DNA of 64,000 nucleotides from Plutella xylostella (Eukaryota > Arthropoda > Insecta > Lepidoptera > Plutellidae): positions 1,302,001 to 1,366,000 of the forward strand of contig NC_064010.1 of NCBI RefSeq assembly GCF_932276165.1, read 5' to 3'. Positions 21,656 to 33,088 of the stretch are shown here, piece by piece. Under the pieces are notes generated by a model, which saw only the letters and a program-made list of their open reading frames with translations, searched no databases and was not told the DNA's origin. Each line of letters opens with the position of its first letter. Positions within the stretch are counted from its first letter, which is position 1. The position numbers were made by a program, and so were the translations under genes.

Positions 21656-22024
21656 TTATGAAACATATAATCTTGATTATAATGTGTAGGTAATAGTAAA
21701 ATTAAAATAGCCAAAATTAAATCAAACATTGTCAAACAACGTCTTCTTTGTATAAAAATACTTACATAATGTTTTTTTTTGCAAAAAACAAATTCAAAGC
21801 AACCGAAGACCGATATCAAAAAAAAAACATCAACAACTGTTAAATACTTTTTGCATATTCACCCCACGAGACACGTATGATTAATGAGGACTAAAGCTTA
21901 GGATACCTGCGACGTTATTCTGCTAATTTAAGACCTAACTCAAATGATGGTGTCTTTCATTGACAGATACATGTATACAGAAAATTAGTGCAGTTGGTGG
22001 CAAACTCTAGAGTCATGAAATTGA
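21656..22024. other. AT-rich non-coding stretch
   Basis: The reverse-strand frame 21544-21819 runs through A/T-rich sequence and a repeat edge and is not a gene. Confidence 0.5.
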
Positions 22025-22262
22025 TACACTGCCGGGCAATTATAAAGTTCCACTCACAAAAAGCTGACAACAAAAGACGCCAGTTTTTTTTAAAGATTTA
22101 ATTTAAAATCGGAACAAAATATTACCGGTTTTAGTTGGTAATATCCTGATGCTCTGTTAAATATACTTCAATGTTGCAAAAGGCGTCATTAGGCTAGCCT
22201 TTTCCGTTTAGGAGTAATTTGGTAATTTTCTCAGTGGAACCTTTTCATTGCTCGTGAGTGTA
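22025..22262. mobile_element. MITE (TACACTCACGGGCAA family)
   Basis: TACACTGCCGGGCAATTATA ... GAACCTTTTCATTGCTCGTG with AGTGTA, and the inner GGCGTCATTAGGCTAGCC. Confidence 0.85.
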
Positions 22263-22675
22263 GTCTACGATTGAAAATCTAGATGGCCTATCTTTTCACC
22301 ACGGTCACAAACGTTCATTTTTTTTTAAGCCTATTTGATTTCCCACTGCTAGGCAAAGGCCTTTTATCTTTCACACCTATGCAAAAACGCTTATATAAGA
22401 ACATTTATATTTTCTCATTTCCCATGTTCCAAATCTAAGTTTTAATAGCACAGAAAAACTTAAATTTGCGTCCTCAGAAACGCGGCTACTATTGTTCAAT
22501 CATGTTTAAATCATTCCGATTACTGGTATACATTGGTGCAACCCGCCCTTAACCGATTAGCCAACTATTATGTTCTGGTCATTGCAAAACTATGTTGCCT
22601 TTTCCATTGTTATTATTAGCGCAAACACTAAACAGAGGATTGAGTCTGATAATATTCACAATTAGGTTTAGGTTC
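22263..22675. other. Non-coding stretch with an RTE scrap
   Basis: About 22330-22372 resembles the reverse of an RTE 3' end (CCCACTGCTAGGCAAAGGCC). The rest is unassigned. Confidence 0.45.
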
Positions 22676-22799
22676 TTCTCCTTAGACAGAAAGAGCCCCC
22701 CCTTATCCGAACGGAGACTAGTTTGTAAAAATTGACGTTCATCAGAAAATTTTATATTGTTACGATGAATAAAAATCTTTGACTTTGACTTTGACTTAG
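22676..22799 (+). repeat. LINE 3' tail, type 4, with (TTTGAC)n end
   Basis: AGACAGAAAGAGC, CTTATCCGAACGGAGACTAG and CGATGAATAAAAATCTTTGA with TTTGAC repeats. A second copy is at 40503. Confidence 0.75.
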
Positions 22800-23209
22800 G
22801 TATTATTCTTTAGGTGTCAGTATCAAACTTTATCCCCTAAAACAATTTGATTTGATATCCAGTTATGTTCATGGCAACACAAGTTTATTTTTAATTATTG
22901 TTTATGGCCACTTCCGTATCCTACTCTGTTACAATAAAGCTGCTGTACGGTGCTCATGTGTTGTGTAAAATAAAATACTGTCTCACTGTGAAACTTTGAT
23001 TTTAATCAAGAAGACCAGCCAGCCAAACCTACAGTCCACGAAACAAACAGTTAACACTACCTTAGCTAAATAAGTTATTGCATGGAAGTTTGAAGCAGTA
23101 CCTAACTACAGTAAAAAAAATATTGGCATTATCATGAAAAAGCAACTGTAACCTTTTAAACTCATCACATATCTGACAGGACACACCAACTTCAGAATTA
23201 TAAATATTA
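22800..23209. other. Non-coding stretch
   Basis: No gene or repeat recognised. Confidence 0.5.
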
Positions 23210-23340
23210 CTAGCTGTTCCCGCGAGCTTCGCTTCGCCTTAAAAAGTTTTCCCGTGGGAATTCCGGGATAAAAAGTAGCCTATGTTCTTTCCCAGGGTCT
23301 AGAACGTATGTATACTAAATTTCATTCAAATCAGTAGTTT
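23210..23340 (-). mobile_element. Lep1-like element, 5' end missing
   Basis: CTAGCTGTTCCCGCGAGCTT ... TTTCATTCAAATC, then lost after CAGTAGTTTTGA. The GACA repeat and the TC end are absent. Confidence 0.85.
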
Positions 23341-24589
23341 TGAATTTTAACATATTTCCTCATACATTTCTAATGGTAATAAATACCTGCAGTTCCTATG
23401 TATGTATTATTTTACAGATAAAAGTTAATAGCAGTATTCCTAATATTGATTTTACTAATGACCGTTTCAGTTAAATGGCTATTATGTAATTAGCCGTCAA
23501 TTTGTAAGTGTATATTAGGTATACAATTTTATTTGTTTCCTGGATATACGATATATTTACTATACTACAGTTGTAATGGCGTAAAGTCTTGGTATCATTT
23601 GAAATTAAAGTAGGTCATATATTATGACAAAATATTATATTATTCTATTTGCTATTACGGTGAAGGAAAAATGAATGAATTTAACCGTTTTCTCATTTAC
23701 CTATTTACTACCTATTTGGAACTCAATTTAAAAATCAAGTGGTCACATCTGACCATAACAAATCTAGTCCACGAGGGAAAGATTAAAAAAAATGAGTCCA
23801 TTCATCTTACTCTATAGCCTGGCAACTCCATAGATGGGTTGACAAATTTTTCACGGATCAATGAGAGTTTTTTCAAAAGCAACCTCGTGACACAAAACTT
23901 GAACCTTAGAATTTAATATCACGATTAGTTCGAAGTTCAAAAATGGAATGGTTTTGTTTTTTTTTTTGCGTTGAACGACTTTACTGTCAGTTGAGTTCTC
24001 ATAGGATAGGAGAGTTTTATTTTTGTTTTGAATTTAGAACCATGTTGAATGGAATGTGGATTCAAATTTAGAGTGATTTTGCGATTTGTAATATAAATAA
24101 AAGATTGATAACCAAATGGTGCAGTGGTAAGTGATCTTGAGTATGCTTACTGCTATGCCGAAGGAATTATAAAATATACTAAAATATATAAAAAAACAAT
24201 TAGTTCTCAACGTGCGACATGGTCAAATATAGCCGGTGTTTTTATACAAAGTGTTGTATTTTCTATTTAATAAAAATAGTGAAAGAAAACCGGTTTAACC
24301 GGTGTCCGACTGTCTCTATAATGTTCCAAAGATTTATTACTTTATGGGACTAAAATGATGTTTTTTATTCGTTTGACAATATTTTTTTTATTTTATTACT
24401 TACAATCGTAGTTACTGATCGAAGGTGAAGATATTTTTGGAAAAAACATTGTTATATTATGTACCTACTTAGCATACAGGGCGTTGCAAAATTGTGGCAG
24501 GAGTGACTCAGCTTGTCATTGTAAACACAACTTTTGAAAATTTGCAAACGAAATTCGACTACCCATTGTAAGTTGTAAGTGACTAACAA
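23341..24589. other. Non-coding stretch with two repeat scraps
   Basis: About 24112-24165 looks like a worn SINE-A/B head (CCAAATGGTGCAGTGGTAAG, TGCTATGCCGAAGG). About 24474-24500 is one end of a CAGGGTGTTGC-type MITE. No ORF. Confidence 0.5.
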
Positions 24590-24715
24590 AGTCTCTGTGA
24601 GAATGAAAACACACAATATTTTTTTGTTATATTTTCTAAATTTGTACAACCTAAACACATAGGTAAAAAAGGCGGTCTTATCGCTAAAAGGCATTTTTTG
24701 AAGACAAGATTTGGG
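24590..24715 (-). repeat. LINE 3' tail fragment, type 1
   Basis: AAAAAAGGCGGTCTTATCGC with TAAAAGGC. The reverse frame 24452-24694 overlaps it and is not a gene. Confidence 0.6.
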
Positions 24716-24835
24716 TGAAATAATATTAAGTAACTGCCCGTTTCCACAGGTGAGGGAATCGGCCCCTAAGCATCAAAAATAATTAAGATTCACTGTACAG
24801 AAAACATAAATATTATACTATATCTTGGGTTTTAA

Positions 24836-24978
24836 CCTGAATGAGCTAAACCCAATACATGAAAAAAAGAATTTTCAAAATCGGTCCATAAATGGCGGAG
24901 TAATCGGTGAACATACATAAAAAAACATACATACAGACGAATTGAGAACCTCCTCCTTTTTTTCGAAGTTGGTTAAAT
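24836..24978 (-). repeat. GGAGGAGGTTC dispersed repeat, reverse copy
   Basis: CTGAATGAGCTAAACCCAAT, TCGGTCCATAAATGGCGGAG, TAATCGGTGAACATACATAA and AATTGAGAACCTCCTCC. This is the most complete copy in the window. Confidence 0.75.
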
Positions 24979-25212
24979 ACTAGCTAATAGAATAGATGAT
25001 TGTATACTTAATAATTATTTATCTTCTGCTTTAGATAAAGCCCTGAATTGATGGCCTTCCAATTGAATAATTCTTCACAGTTTGCGTAAATCTTTATTAG
25101 TTTGACATTTTATTGGAATTTATTGCGGGATAGACAAAAAATGTTACGAGTGTTTGTGACAAAATATGCAGAAATAATTATTCTTTCCTGCTTTTTATAC
25201 ATAACACACACA

Positions 25213-25580
25213 CAGAGCGGTGGTTGCGTAATGGATAAGGCTTCGTCCTCTCAATCGAGAGGCCGTGGGTTCAAATCCTGGCCTGTACCAATGAATTATT
25301 TCAATTGTGTATTCAATTAAGGAGTTTAAGTACAATAATACCACGTACTCTTACGGTGATGGAAAATATCGTGAGAAAACCGCACATCTAGATTCTAGAT
25401 GTGTATCCTAAGTGCATTGTACTTATTCCAAAACGGCGATATGGTTCGCAACCTATCACGTGAGTACAAAATGTGCGACGAAAAGTGGGTGGCTCGCTTG
25501 TGAGCCACCTCTGACTACCCTTTCGGGGATAACAGTAATGAGTGCATATACATACATACATACATACACACACACAGACA
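25213..25580 (+). mobile_element. SINE-D, tRNA-derived
   Basis: Head AGCGGTGGTTGCGTAATGGA ... B box GGTTCAAATCC. The body has ACTCTTACGGTGATGGAAAA, CGATATGGTTCGCAACCTAT and GTGGCTCGCTTGTGAGCCAC, with a (CATA)n tail. A reverse copy is at 28605. The two open frames here are shadows. Confidence 0.85.
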
Positions 25581-25639
25581 CAGCCCGTAATATTCCAATA
25601 AGATTGAAGGGTTTTTGCACAATCAAATTCCACAATTAA

Positions 25640-25742
25640 AAATGTACTTCAATATTACAGACGGCGTCATTAAGCTAGCCTTGTCCGGTTAGGAGTAATT
25701 TGGTGGTATGTCACTCGAACTTTTTTATTGATCATGAGTGTA
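25640..25742. mobile_element. MITE fragment (TACACTCACGGGCAA family)
   Basis: Right half only: ACGGCGTCATTAAGCTAGCC, TTAGGAGTAATTTGG, ATTGATCATGAGTGTA. Confidence 0.7.
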
Positions 25743-26442
25743 CTACAGTCATTGGGTACAGAACCGTGGCTATCAGACTTCAGTGGTGGCGCGAACACTA
25801 ACCAAAATCTATTCCTACCCTAACAAGTTACAGAAATGTCATCGAAAAAAAAAACAATTCTCCAGCCATAAGCACTAGAAAGAGACAGCATTAGACATAA
25901 CTTTGAGATATTCGGTAGTCGGCAGAACATCTTAAAACAATAATATAGTTTTTGCTTCCTTAGTTTCTGTTGAAGGAATCTGTCGAATGCCATTGTGGTT
26001 GGGTGGACGCATCGCCGCCCCTCCACACTGGGAATTTCAAACGCTAGCCTCCGGTTTCCGAAAGCACGATCGAAGTTAGCCGGCGATTAGTGCGCGGAAT
26101 AATTTATTACTTTATTCAACCATATTAAAATTTTAATTTGAACTAGAGGGTTTGTCTAAAAAGAAACGTCTTTGTAAATAACACCCAATTTTTAAATTAA
26201 GCTCTTATTATGAATTGTTCGGTTACAAGATTTTTGACCTCATTTTTCGGTACATTGGTTTTTTGTTAAACTTAAAACGGTATTTATTTATTTATTTATT
26301 AAAGATACACCAACAGCATACATATTATTACAATTTTAAAATATACATGACTGTAAACCAAATTAATGTAGACAAATAATTGCTTTGTTTTTGTTCGTAT
26401 ATTTTAATCTAAGGTTGAAAAGGCTTCGTAGCCTTATGATCG
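25743..26442. other. Non-coding stretch
   Basis: No gene. (TTTA)n at about 26281 followed by AT-rich sequence may be a worn LINE tail. Confidence 0.5.
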
Positions 26443-26740
26443 ATATCGATAATATACCGACATAGCCAAAAGGATTAGCACGCTGAAATGGCAATGGGCT
26501 GGCCACGTAGCCCGCAGAGCCGACGACCGCTGGAGTAGAAAGGTTCTGGAGTGGAGACCCCGTGTCGGCAAACGGCGTGTCGGTCGCCCCCCAACCCGTT
26601 GGTCTGATGATCTGCGGAAGGTAGCGGGAAGCCGCTGGATGCAGATGGCGGGTGACCGTTTGGGGTGGCGATCGTTAGGAGAGGCCTATGTCCAACAGTG
26701 GACTACGGAAGGCTGAGAGAGAGAGAGAGAGAGAGAGAGA
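26443..26740 (+). pseudogene. 5'-truncated RTE-type LINE with 12-bp target-site duplication
   Basis: Flanked by GCCTTATGATCG at 26431-26442 and 26741-26752. From 26459 to the stop at 26714-26716 there is an unbroken 85-codon C-terminal frame: WQWAGHVARRADDRWSRKVL, a GRPPTRWSDDLRKVAG core, and RSLGEAYVQQWT before the stop. The frame is followed by (GA)n. The basic C-terminus, very short 3' end and simple-repeat tail fit the RTE clade. The unbroken frame suggests a young insertion. It cannot move by itself. Confidence 0.9.
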
Positions 26741-26752
26741 GCCTTATGATCG

Positions 26753-27237
26753 GATCGCTGGTAGTAGAAGCAAAGCTTATTGATATTGAACAAAGAGTAA
26801 CTAATATAACTTAATACTGCGATATAGGCTGAAGGATAGTGACATCTATTATAGCTACTTGACAACTGAAAAAAGGTATAAAACGTAAATAACGAATTTC
26901 TCATACAAAAGACATCAACGCGTTGCCTGGACTTTTTTTTAAATATATTTTTTTATTATTAAAGTATCAATAAAAGTGCATGGTTGAACATGGTGTTCAA
27001 CATTAATACAACTAACTTAAAAGGAAACCCTAACTAAACTTTTAACCTCACAGTGAAAAGAAAGAAAGAAAGAAAATATTCTTTATTGTCACAGAAAATA
27101 ACTTACCTTCTTACCAGAGTAGTATCGTGTCGTCCAAACGACTAAGTTTCGGTATAATCATGAATTTTAATATCTTAATTTGGGATTCCACCAGCCTTTT
27201 AACAACACTGTTAAGATAAGAAATATATCGGTATCGA
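26753..27237. other. Non-coding stretch
   Basis: Includes a probable LINE tail remnant at about 27060-27110 ((GAAA)n, then TATTCTTTATTGTCACAG). No gene. Confidence 0.5.
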
Positions 27238-27489
27238 GACGGTCGAATGGCGTAGTGGTTAGTGGCCCTGACTGCTATGCCGAAGGTCCCGGGTTCGATT
27301 CCCGGCTGGGGCAGATATTTGTTTAAAGACAGATATTTGTACTCGGGTCTTGGGTGTTGATATTTATATTTAGTATCTATCTATCTATGTATTTGTGTCA
27401 ATATATCAGCTGTCCGACACCCATAACACAGGTTCTGCCTAGCTTGGGGGTGTGAGATGTCCCCACATATATATATATATATATATTAT

Positions 27490-27546
<57 letters not shown>
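27238..27546 (+). mobile_element. SINE-B with long TA microsatellite tail
   Basis: Head GACGGTCGAATGGCGTAGTG, B box GGTTCGATTCC, body to GATGTCCCCACATATA, then about 75 bp of (TA)n interrupted by ATTATTATT where poly-T is usual. The GTCGGATGGCC part of the body is deleted. Confidence 0.85.
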
Positions 27547-27549
<3 letters not shown>

Positions 27550-27722
27550 ATTTTACTGTCCAAATAATTCCGCCTAAATAGGTATTAAACACTGTTAATG
27601 TGCCAACGCCATTTCAATCGTCACTAAATAGAAATATTTCATTAAATAAGTTCTCGTTTTTATAGCAGTTTCGTAGAGTGTACACTAACGCTAACTTTGC
27701 AAAGGGTAAAATATGGTAGTTT

Positions 27723-27984
27723 AAAAAAAAAAAACACGCACTCACGCCTTGTACTAATGTACTCCCTTGCGGGGTAGGCAGAGGTGCATTGCTGCACCCA
27801 CTTTTCGCCAGAGTGTTATGTTAGTCCTAATGTAATAGGGGCGGGCCTATTGCCATTTTACGGGCACATCCAAGACCCGAGAACAAATATCTGTGTTTAA
27901 ACAAATATCTGCCCCAGCCGGGAATCGAACCCGGGACCATCGGCTCAGTAGTCAGGTCACTAACCACTACGCCATTCGGTCGTC
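27723..27984 (-). mobile_element. SINE-A, reverse, with 13-bp target-site duplication
   Basis: Flanked by ATATGGTAGTTTA at 27711-27723 and 27991-28003. Full length, poly-A on the plus strand; the B box reads inversely as GGAATCGAACC. Confidence 0.85.
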
Positions 27985-28019
27985 TGTCATATATGGTAGT
28001 TTATTTTATTTTAATCCTA

Positions 28020-28160
28020 GACAAGAAAGATGAATCTTATAAGTTTCACGTGTCAGTGAATCTGTGTGTTGGTGTATCTATGTGTGTGTATCTGTCTGTG
28101 GTATCGTAGCTCCCAAACGACTGAACCGATTTTTGATTTGTTTTTTTTCGGATCATAGCT
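28020..28160 (+). repeat. Dispersed repeat (CTCCCAAACGACTGAACCGA)
   Basis: Shares GTAGCTCCCAAACGACTGAA and the TTGATTTGTTTTTTTCGG block with the reverse copy at 31285-31465. It resembles the middle of Lep1-like elements but lacks their ends. Confidence 0.5.
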
Positions 28161-28254
28161 ATTTATTGTTAGGTACAATAATTATTGAGTGACATTGCAA
28201 TTTCTTTTTTTATTTTATTTTTTGCACACCTTTAACTTAATTTCTCCTGTACTT

Positions 28255-28362
28255 CCTGTGGGTTGACTGGTAGAAAATGCTTTTAGCATTAAGTCCACCC
28301 TTTGTACACTTATTTATATATTTGTGCAATAAAGGATTAAATAATAATAATAATAATAATAT
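28255..28362 (+). repeat. LINE 3' tail fragment, type 2, with (AAT)n
   Basis: GGTTGACTGGTAGAAAATGC, TTTTAGCATTAAGTCCACCC, TTGTGCAATAAAGG, then (TAA)8. Confidence 0.7.
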
Positions 28363-28429
28363 TACCCCGAGTGTTTTTGGCTATAATTCAACAAAATCGG
28401 CATATCCGTTTAAAACTTATGCCACATGT

Positions 28430-28530
28430 ACTGCCAGTTTTAATAACTCTATCATACGATTTTGACAGAATGCAACTTTTTATGTGTCAAAGTCTTATGA
28501 TAGTAACTGTCAGCTATCGATAAAAAGAGT
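28430..28530. mobile_element. Foldback MITE (same family as 12610), partial
   Basis: CTGCCAGTTTTAATAACTCT, CATACGATTTTGACAGAATG, GATAGTAACTGTCAGCTATC. Confidence 0.65.
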
Positions 28531-28604
28531 AATGAAGTATGGAAGTTAGTGTAGAATATCGGTGGGTTTTCACGTTGGTTAGGTTATTAATTAATAAATA
28601 TACA

Positions 28605-28935
28605 TACATATGTACAAAAATGCACTCACGACTGTAATCCCCGAAGGGGTAGTCAGAGGTGGCTCACAAGCGAGCCACCCACTTTTCGCAGCACATTTGT
28701 ACTCACGTGATAGGTTGCGAACCATATCGCCGTTTTTAGAATAATTACTTAGGATACACATCTAGAATCTAGATGTGCAGGTTTCCTCACGATGTTTTCC
28801 ATAACCGTAAGAGCACGTGGTATTATTGAACTTAAACTCCTTAATTGAAAATGAAAGAATTCATTGGTATAGGCCAGGATTTGAACGACGAGTGAGAAGA
28901 CGAGGCCTTATCCATTACGCCACCACCGCTCTCAT
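28605..28935 (-). mobile_element. SINE-D, reverse
   Basis: GAGTGGCTC-type body inverse (GGTGGCTCACAAGCGAGCCA), GCGAACCATATCGCCG, TAGAATCTAGATGTGCAGG. The head inverse CCAGGATTTGAACGACG has lost part of the B box. Ends near CCATTACGCCACCACCGCTC. Confidence 0.8.
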
Positions 28936-29194
28936 ACATTAGTACCTAGTGACAGGTTTTTCTTCATTAGACGAATCTGTCAATAATATTAGTTTAAAAT
29001 TAAGCATGTTTAACAATTTTATTATACAAGTCCACTGATGAATACACACTCTTAATTTAATGATTACAACTTGTTCATTTTATTTGGAATTCGACCCTTT
29101 TGACTTTATAGTTGGGTTTTAGAATATAGTTAAGGTACCTATTGGATTACATAAAATTGCATATACGGTTGAATAAAGTAAAGACAAATACTCG

Positions 29195-29300
29195 TATATA
29201 TTTATTTAATCCTTTCTTGCACAAATATATAAATAAGTGTACGAAGGGTGGACTTAAAGTATTTTCTACCAGTCAACCCACAGGAAGTTCAGTATATACC
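29195..29300 (-). repeat. LINE 3' tail fragment, type 2
   Basis: CTTGCACAAATATATAAATA, CGAAGGGTGGACTTAAAG, TTCTACCAGTCAACCCACAG. The forward frame 29142-29636 is formed by this repeat and the following Lep1 element. Confidence 0.7.
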
Positions 29301-29501
29301 TACTGTGTATTTTATCAGAGGAGCTTACGTCAGACGAACTTCTTACCACCTCTTACCCTCCACTTACTTACACCCTTACCTTACTTAAACCTTCCCTTAA
29401 TTTTCTTAAATATTGCAAGACCAAAATTGGCCAATTCGTTTCAACCGTTCTTGACTTTTAAGCAGACTAACAAACACCAATTTATTTTTATTTATATAGA
29501 A

Positions 29502-29706
29502 GACTTGCTGATCGCGCGCGCTTTGCTTCGCATTAAAAAGTTTTCCCGTGGAAATTCCGGGATAAAAAGTAGCCTATGTTCTTTTTCAGGGTCTCAACCA
29601 TATGTATACCAAATTTCATTTAAATCAGTTCAGTAGTTTTGGCGTGAAAGAGTAACAGGCAGACAGATCGATACAGTTACTTTCGCATTTATAATATTAG
29701 TTAGGA
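29502..29706 (-). mobile_element. Lep1-like Helitron-like element, worn 3' end
   Basis: CTTGCTGATCGCGCGCGCTT (diverged CTAG end), AAAAAGTTTTCCCGTGGAAA, AGTTACTTTCGCATTTATAA, ending GTTAGGA before T. Confidence 0.8.
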
Positions 29707-30380
29707 TAGATAGATATTAGTGATTCCCACACAGGGTCCAAACACAAGTCCAGCGAGACACACGCCAGTCAGTTTTATGACTTCATTTTGCAAAACGGTA
29801 TTTTTATTCGTTTGTTCCGTTTGTTATTTAACGAGTCTGTCAAACTGTCGATTTACGGTCCTAACAGCCTAATGGATATGTCAACGTCAAATAATGGCGC
29901 TGTTTCTGACAACTTCAGTGCAGCGATTATAAGATTCAAAACCTCCGTTTACGTTGCGTATCGTCAACTGTCACTGTCAAAATGTAAGGCAAATTTGTTA
30001 GTTCCAAAAGTGACATTAGTTTTTTCCATGTTAGGTGGAATTTCACCAAACGCCAAACGTATTTAGTAGGCTGTCATACAGATTTGGACATGTAAAACTC
30101 ATAAGACTATTTTAAAAGGTGCAAGTTAAAGAAACCAATGTTTAACCAAAGTGAAACTCAACTTATCAAAATTGAAGCACAAAAGTACATCATTTTAAAT
30201 TCGTATCGACATTATCTCGAGCTAAAGTGGTATTTGTCACATAAATGTCAAAAAATTTAATGGGACCGTTAAAAAAACGGGAAATTTTTACATATTTAGC
30301 GAAAAAAATCACTTTCTAAATAACATCGCGTAAAGCCGCATACAAATTAGCGTTATTTATTGTAACAGATTGAAGTTAAC
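29707..30380. other. Non-coding stretch
   Basis: The forward frame 29788-30066 has no recognisable domain and ends in an AATTTCACCAAACG stretch that looks like repeat sequence. I do not call it a gene. Confidence 0.45.
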
Positions 30381-30736
30381 TGAGATTAACGATATACGAA
30401 CCAGATGGCGCGTCACATACAAAAACAAAGTAAAAAACTGTCCGCGTTTTAAGTTCAACCTAATGACAACCCGGTACCTCCTGCAGGTTGACTGGTAGAA
30501 AATGCTTCTAGCATTAAGTCCACCTCATTGGACATATTTACTTCTGTATATTGTGCAATAAAATAATAAATAAATAAATAAAACCATTGTACCAATGAAT
30601 AAAGTCAGAAACCTTCTAACCAAACTAATTCAAAATAAAAGCTCAGTGTTACAGGCAGGCAGGTGAGGGGGAGGTTATGAGTCAAGACGATTATTTTGCA
30701 CTGACACTCCATCTTTTTCGTATATTTTTTGTCTAA
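30381..30736. mobile_element. MITE (GATTAACAAT family) split by a LINE tail
   Basis: GAGATTAACGATATACGAAC at the left, TCGTATATTTTTTGTCTAAG at the right, CACATACAAAAACAAAG and CAAAATAAAAGCTCAGTG inside. It gives the empty site (CTAATTCAAAATAA, about 30626) for the Lep1 insertion at 34730. Confidence 0.75.
30478..30585 (+). repeat. LINE 3' tail fragment, type 2, inside the MITE
   Basis: GGTTGACTGGTAGAAAATGC, TTCTAGCATTAAGTCCACCT, TTGTGCAATAAAATAATAAA with (TAAA)n. Confidence 0.75.
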
Positions 30737-30943
30737 GCAGATCGCACTAAATCTCACGAATTTATGTAATGTAGAGAGGTGTTTTACGTTCATATAAAAA
30801 TATATACACGCCTAATTGCTAACGATATTTTACAACAAACTAGATGGATTGTCAGAGCAAAAAAAACGTCTCGACAAATAACACTAATTAATTAATAATT
30901 ATTTTGAATTAGTTCGGTTACATGATTTGTGACTTTATTCATT

Positions 30944-31020
30944 GGTATATGGCAGGATTCAAACCCGAGGCCTTACGAATGTGAGCCAGGACTATATCCG
31001 TTACGCAACCACGACTTTTA
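30944..31020 (-). repeat. SINE-D head fragment
   Basis: TGGCAGGATTCAAACCCGAG and TATATCCGTTACGCAACCAC are the inverse of the tRNA-like head. Confidence 0.65.
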
Positions 31021-31034
31021 TTCTGAACTACTCC

Positions 31035-31185
31035 GAATTAATATTTATAATCACTTTATTGTAAATTATAAAGTTACAATAAAAAAAGGAGACGAACATT
31101 AAAAGAAAACTAATAATGTACAAAGGCGGGCTTATTGGCAAAAAGCAAATTCTTCCAGCCAACCCTTGTTAGGTTGGGAGGAGAC
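31035..31185 (-). repeat. LINE 3' tail fragment, type 1
   Basis: CACTTTATTGTAAATTATAA, ACAAAGGCGGGCTTATTGGC, AAAAAGCAAATTCTTCCAGC. Confidence 0.65.
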
Positions 31186-31284
31186 ATTAACGCTTTAAAT
31201 CAATTAAACAATAGCATTAATACGAATTAATACACCGACACATAAACAATAACCTAACCAACGTTAAAAGCCAAAAAAGTTAAT

Positions 31285-31465
31285 TCAACACCAAAAGTCG
31301 CATAACTTTTCAACATCTAAGCCGATTTTGATAAAATCAAGCCTATGACCCGAAAAAAACAAATCGAAAATCAGTTCAGTCTCTTGGGAGCTACGCTACC
31401 ACAGTAGAAACACACAGACACTTAAAACTTTCAACACCTCTCTTTTTCGTCGGGGGTTAAATAAT
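31285..31465 (-). repeat. Dispersed repeat (CTCCCAAACGACTGAACCGA family), reverse
   Basis: AAGTCGCATAACTTTTCAAC, AGCCGATTTTGATAAAATCA, CAGTCTCTTGGGAGCTACG and CACCTCTCTTTTTCGTCGGG. Confidence 0.55.
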
Positions 31466-31539
31466 TCAATAACACTCCATTTTTAACCTCAAAAATTGAC
31501 CATAAGACTTCCTTATTCTCATGAACGCCACACTCGGTG

Positions 31540-31640
31540 CCGTGGAGCGTAAAGAAAAAGTGCCCCAGTCGGGACTCGAACCTCGGACATTTAGGCTAAG
31601 CCGATAGCATCAGCCCGGCGGGCCGCCCGGCGGTATTCCA
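31540..31640 (-). repeat. tRNA-like SINE head fragment, distinct type
   Basis: The minus strand carries a B box GGTTCGAGTCC (inverse GGACTCGAACC at 31572), preceded by GCTTAGCC and GGGCGGCCCGCCGGGC. No intact cloverleaf. Confidence 0.5.
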
Positions 31641-32685
31641 AAAATTTCTACCAGAGATAGCGGGGACCGTCGGCAAAACAAGTTGTGACAGTTAAAATTG
31701 TATTTTTTAGCAATTCAACTAATTTTTTTAGGACATTTACTGTAAAATATTGTAATTAGATTAAGTATACATACGTATATAATGATGTAACTGGTAGTTT
31801 TTAATAACCTTTGTTGACATGATGTTGCGTAAACTTGACAACCCATACCACAGAATAATAACTAGTACCAGTACAGAAGTCCATCTTCGCAATGGCTTTC
31901 AAAGAAATATGACTCCATCCCATAAGCAATAAGATCTAATTTAGATCGCGCTCCAGCCGCACACGTTTTTATTTACTTACCTACCAATTTATTTTTGAGG
32001 GAATATGCGCCTTATTTAACTGGACTACGGTGCATAATAAGTTATACGTGGTTATACGCATAGAAAAAGAAGCCACCTTAGGGTTGCCTCAGTACCACAG
32101 ACTACAACGTTTACTAAGCAACGGACTCAGTTTGTAAAAAGAATGTCATGACTTTAAAACAAAATTAATTTGAATTTAGAATACAAAGCTATTCCAAACT
32201 TCTATTGGAAATGACTAGTAAAAGCTACGGCAATTTCATAGTTAAAGACCTATTCATAGATCTATTATTTAAAGTAAAAGAAAGAGGTAGATAGGAACCT
32301 ATATCTACCTAAAACATTTACTTTAGTCAAAAAATGTTTTTTTTTTCTTCATAATGTGTGATAATATTGAGATGAATTAATTGATCATGATGTTCTGTTT
32401 TAGTTTAGTTGAGCACGAATCCCACTCAGCTCACATTTAATAATCGATTCACTAATACATTTTGAGGGAAGTCAGGTGTCTGTAATTTTTTTTTTTTTTT
32501 TTTTATAAAGTTAAACGTAGTCGAACATAATTAAATAGCGCGCGCGCGTGTGTTGTCTTTCGCTTACGGCAGCCGACACAGGCCTGTCCATACTAAAAAA
32601 ACACGTGACCAACAAGGTATCTTAACTAAAGTGGTTTAAAATGGGCCCCTTAGTCACTCCCTACAGGCCTACTAAAGCCTTACCC
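31641..32685. other. Non-coding stretch
   Basis: Poly-T at 32486-32504 and (GC)n at about 32539. No gene or family recognised. Confidence 0.45.
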
Positions 32686-32833
32686 CCTTATTCATGAAAA
32701 AGTTACTGGACGCTTTAGCTATTGAACTGTTCTGTCACTCTCTGACAGAGATCATTTTGTTCTTTGACAGAGAGGGACAAAACAGTTCAATAGCTAAAGC
32801 TTCCAGTAAGTTTTTTATGAATAAGGGAGTTAC
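32686..32833. mobile_element. Foldback MITE (CCCCCTTATTCAT family), complete
   Basis: CCCCCTTATTCATGAAAAAG, GACGCTTTAGCTATTGAACT pair with AGTTCAATAGCTAAAGCTTC and CTTTTTTATGAATAAGGGAG. Arms are about 60 bp. Confidence 0.85.
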
Positions 32834-32939
32834 TTACTTTCTATATATACAGCTTTTTTAGAAAATTCTGTATAAGTGACAAGTGATACTTCACTCGAGG
32901 AGCTCCAAGTATTTTTTTAGTACTCACATATTATATTAT

Positions 32940-33083
32940 GTATATTATTATAAAGGTTGGTTTGAAGAAATTGCTTCTTGGCAATAAGCCCGCCTTAGTA
33001 TATACTACTTTTTAAGACCATTTTTGTAAATTTATATCAGTAAACCTAAGTACAACAAAGTGTTTATAAATTTATAAATAAAT
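32940..33083 (+). repeat. LINE 3' tail fragment, type 1
   Basis: GAAGAAATTGCTTCTTGGCA, ATAAGCCCGCCTTAGTATAT, ending TTATAAATAAA. Lep1 follows directly. Confidence 0.65.
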
Positions 33084-33088
33084 CCTAA

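Noticed and set aside
27467..27546. Origin or satellite made of (TA)n
   Set aside because: It is a simple microsatellite grown at the tail of a SINE-B.
29142..29636. 164-residue open frame
   Set aside because: Formed by a reverse LINE tail followed by a Lep1-like element.
29788..30066. 92-residue open frame
   Set aside because: No domain and no splice or promoter context. Could be real but cannot be supported.
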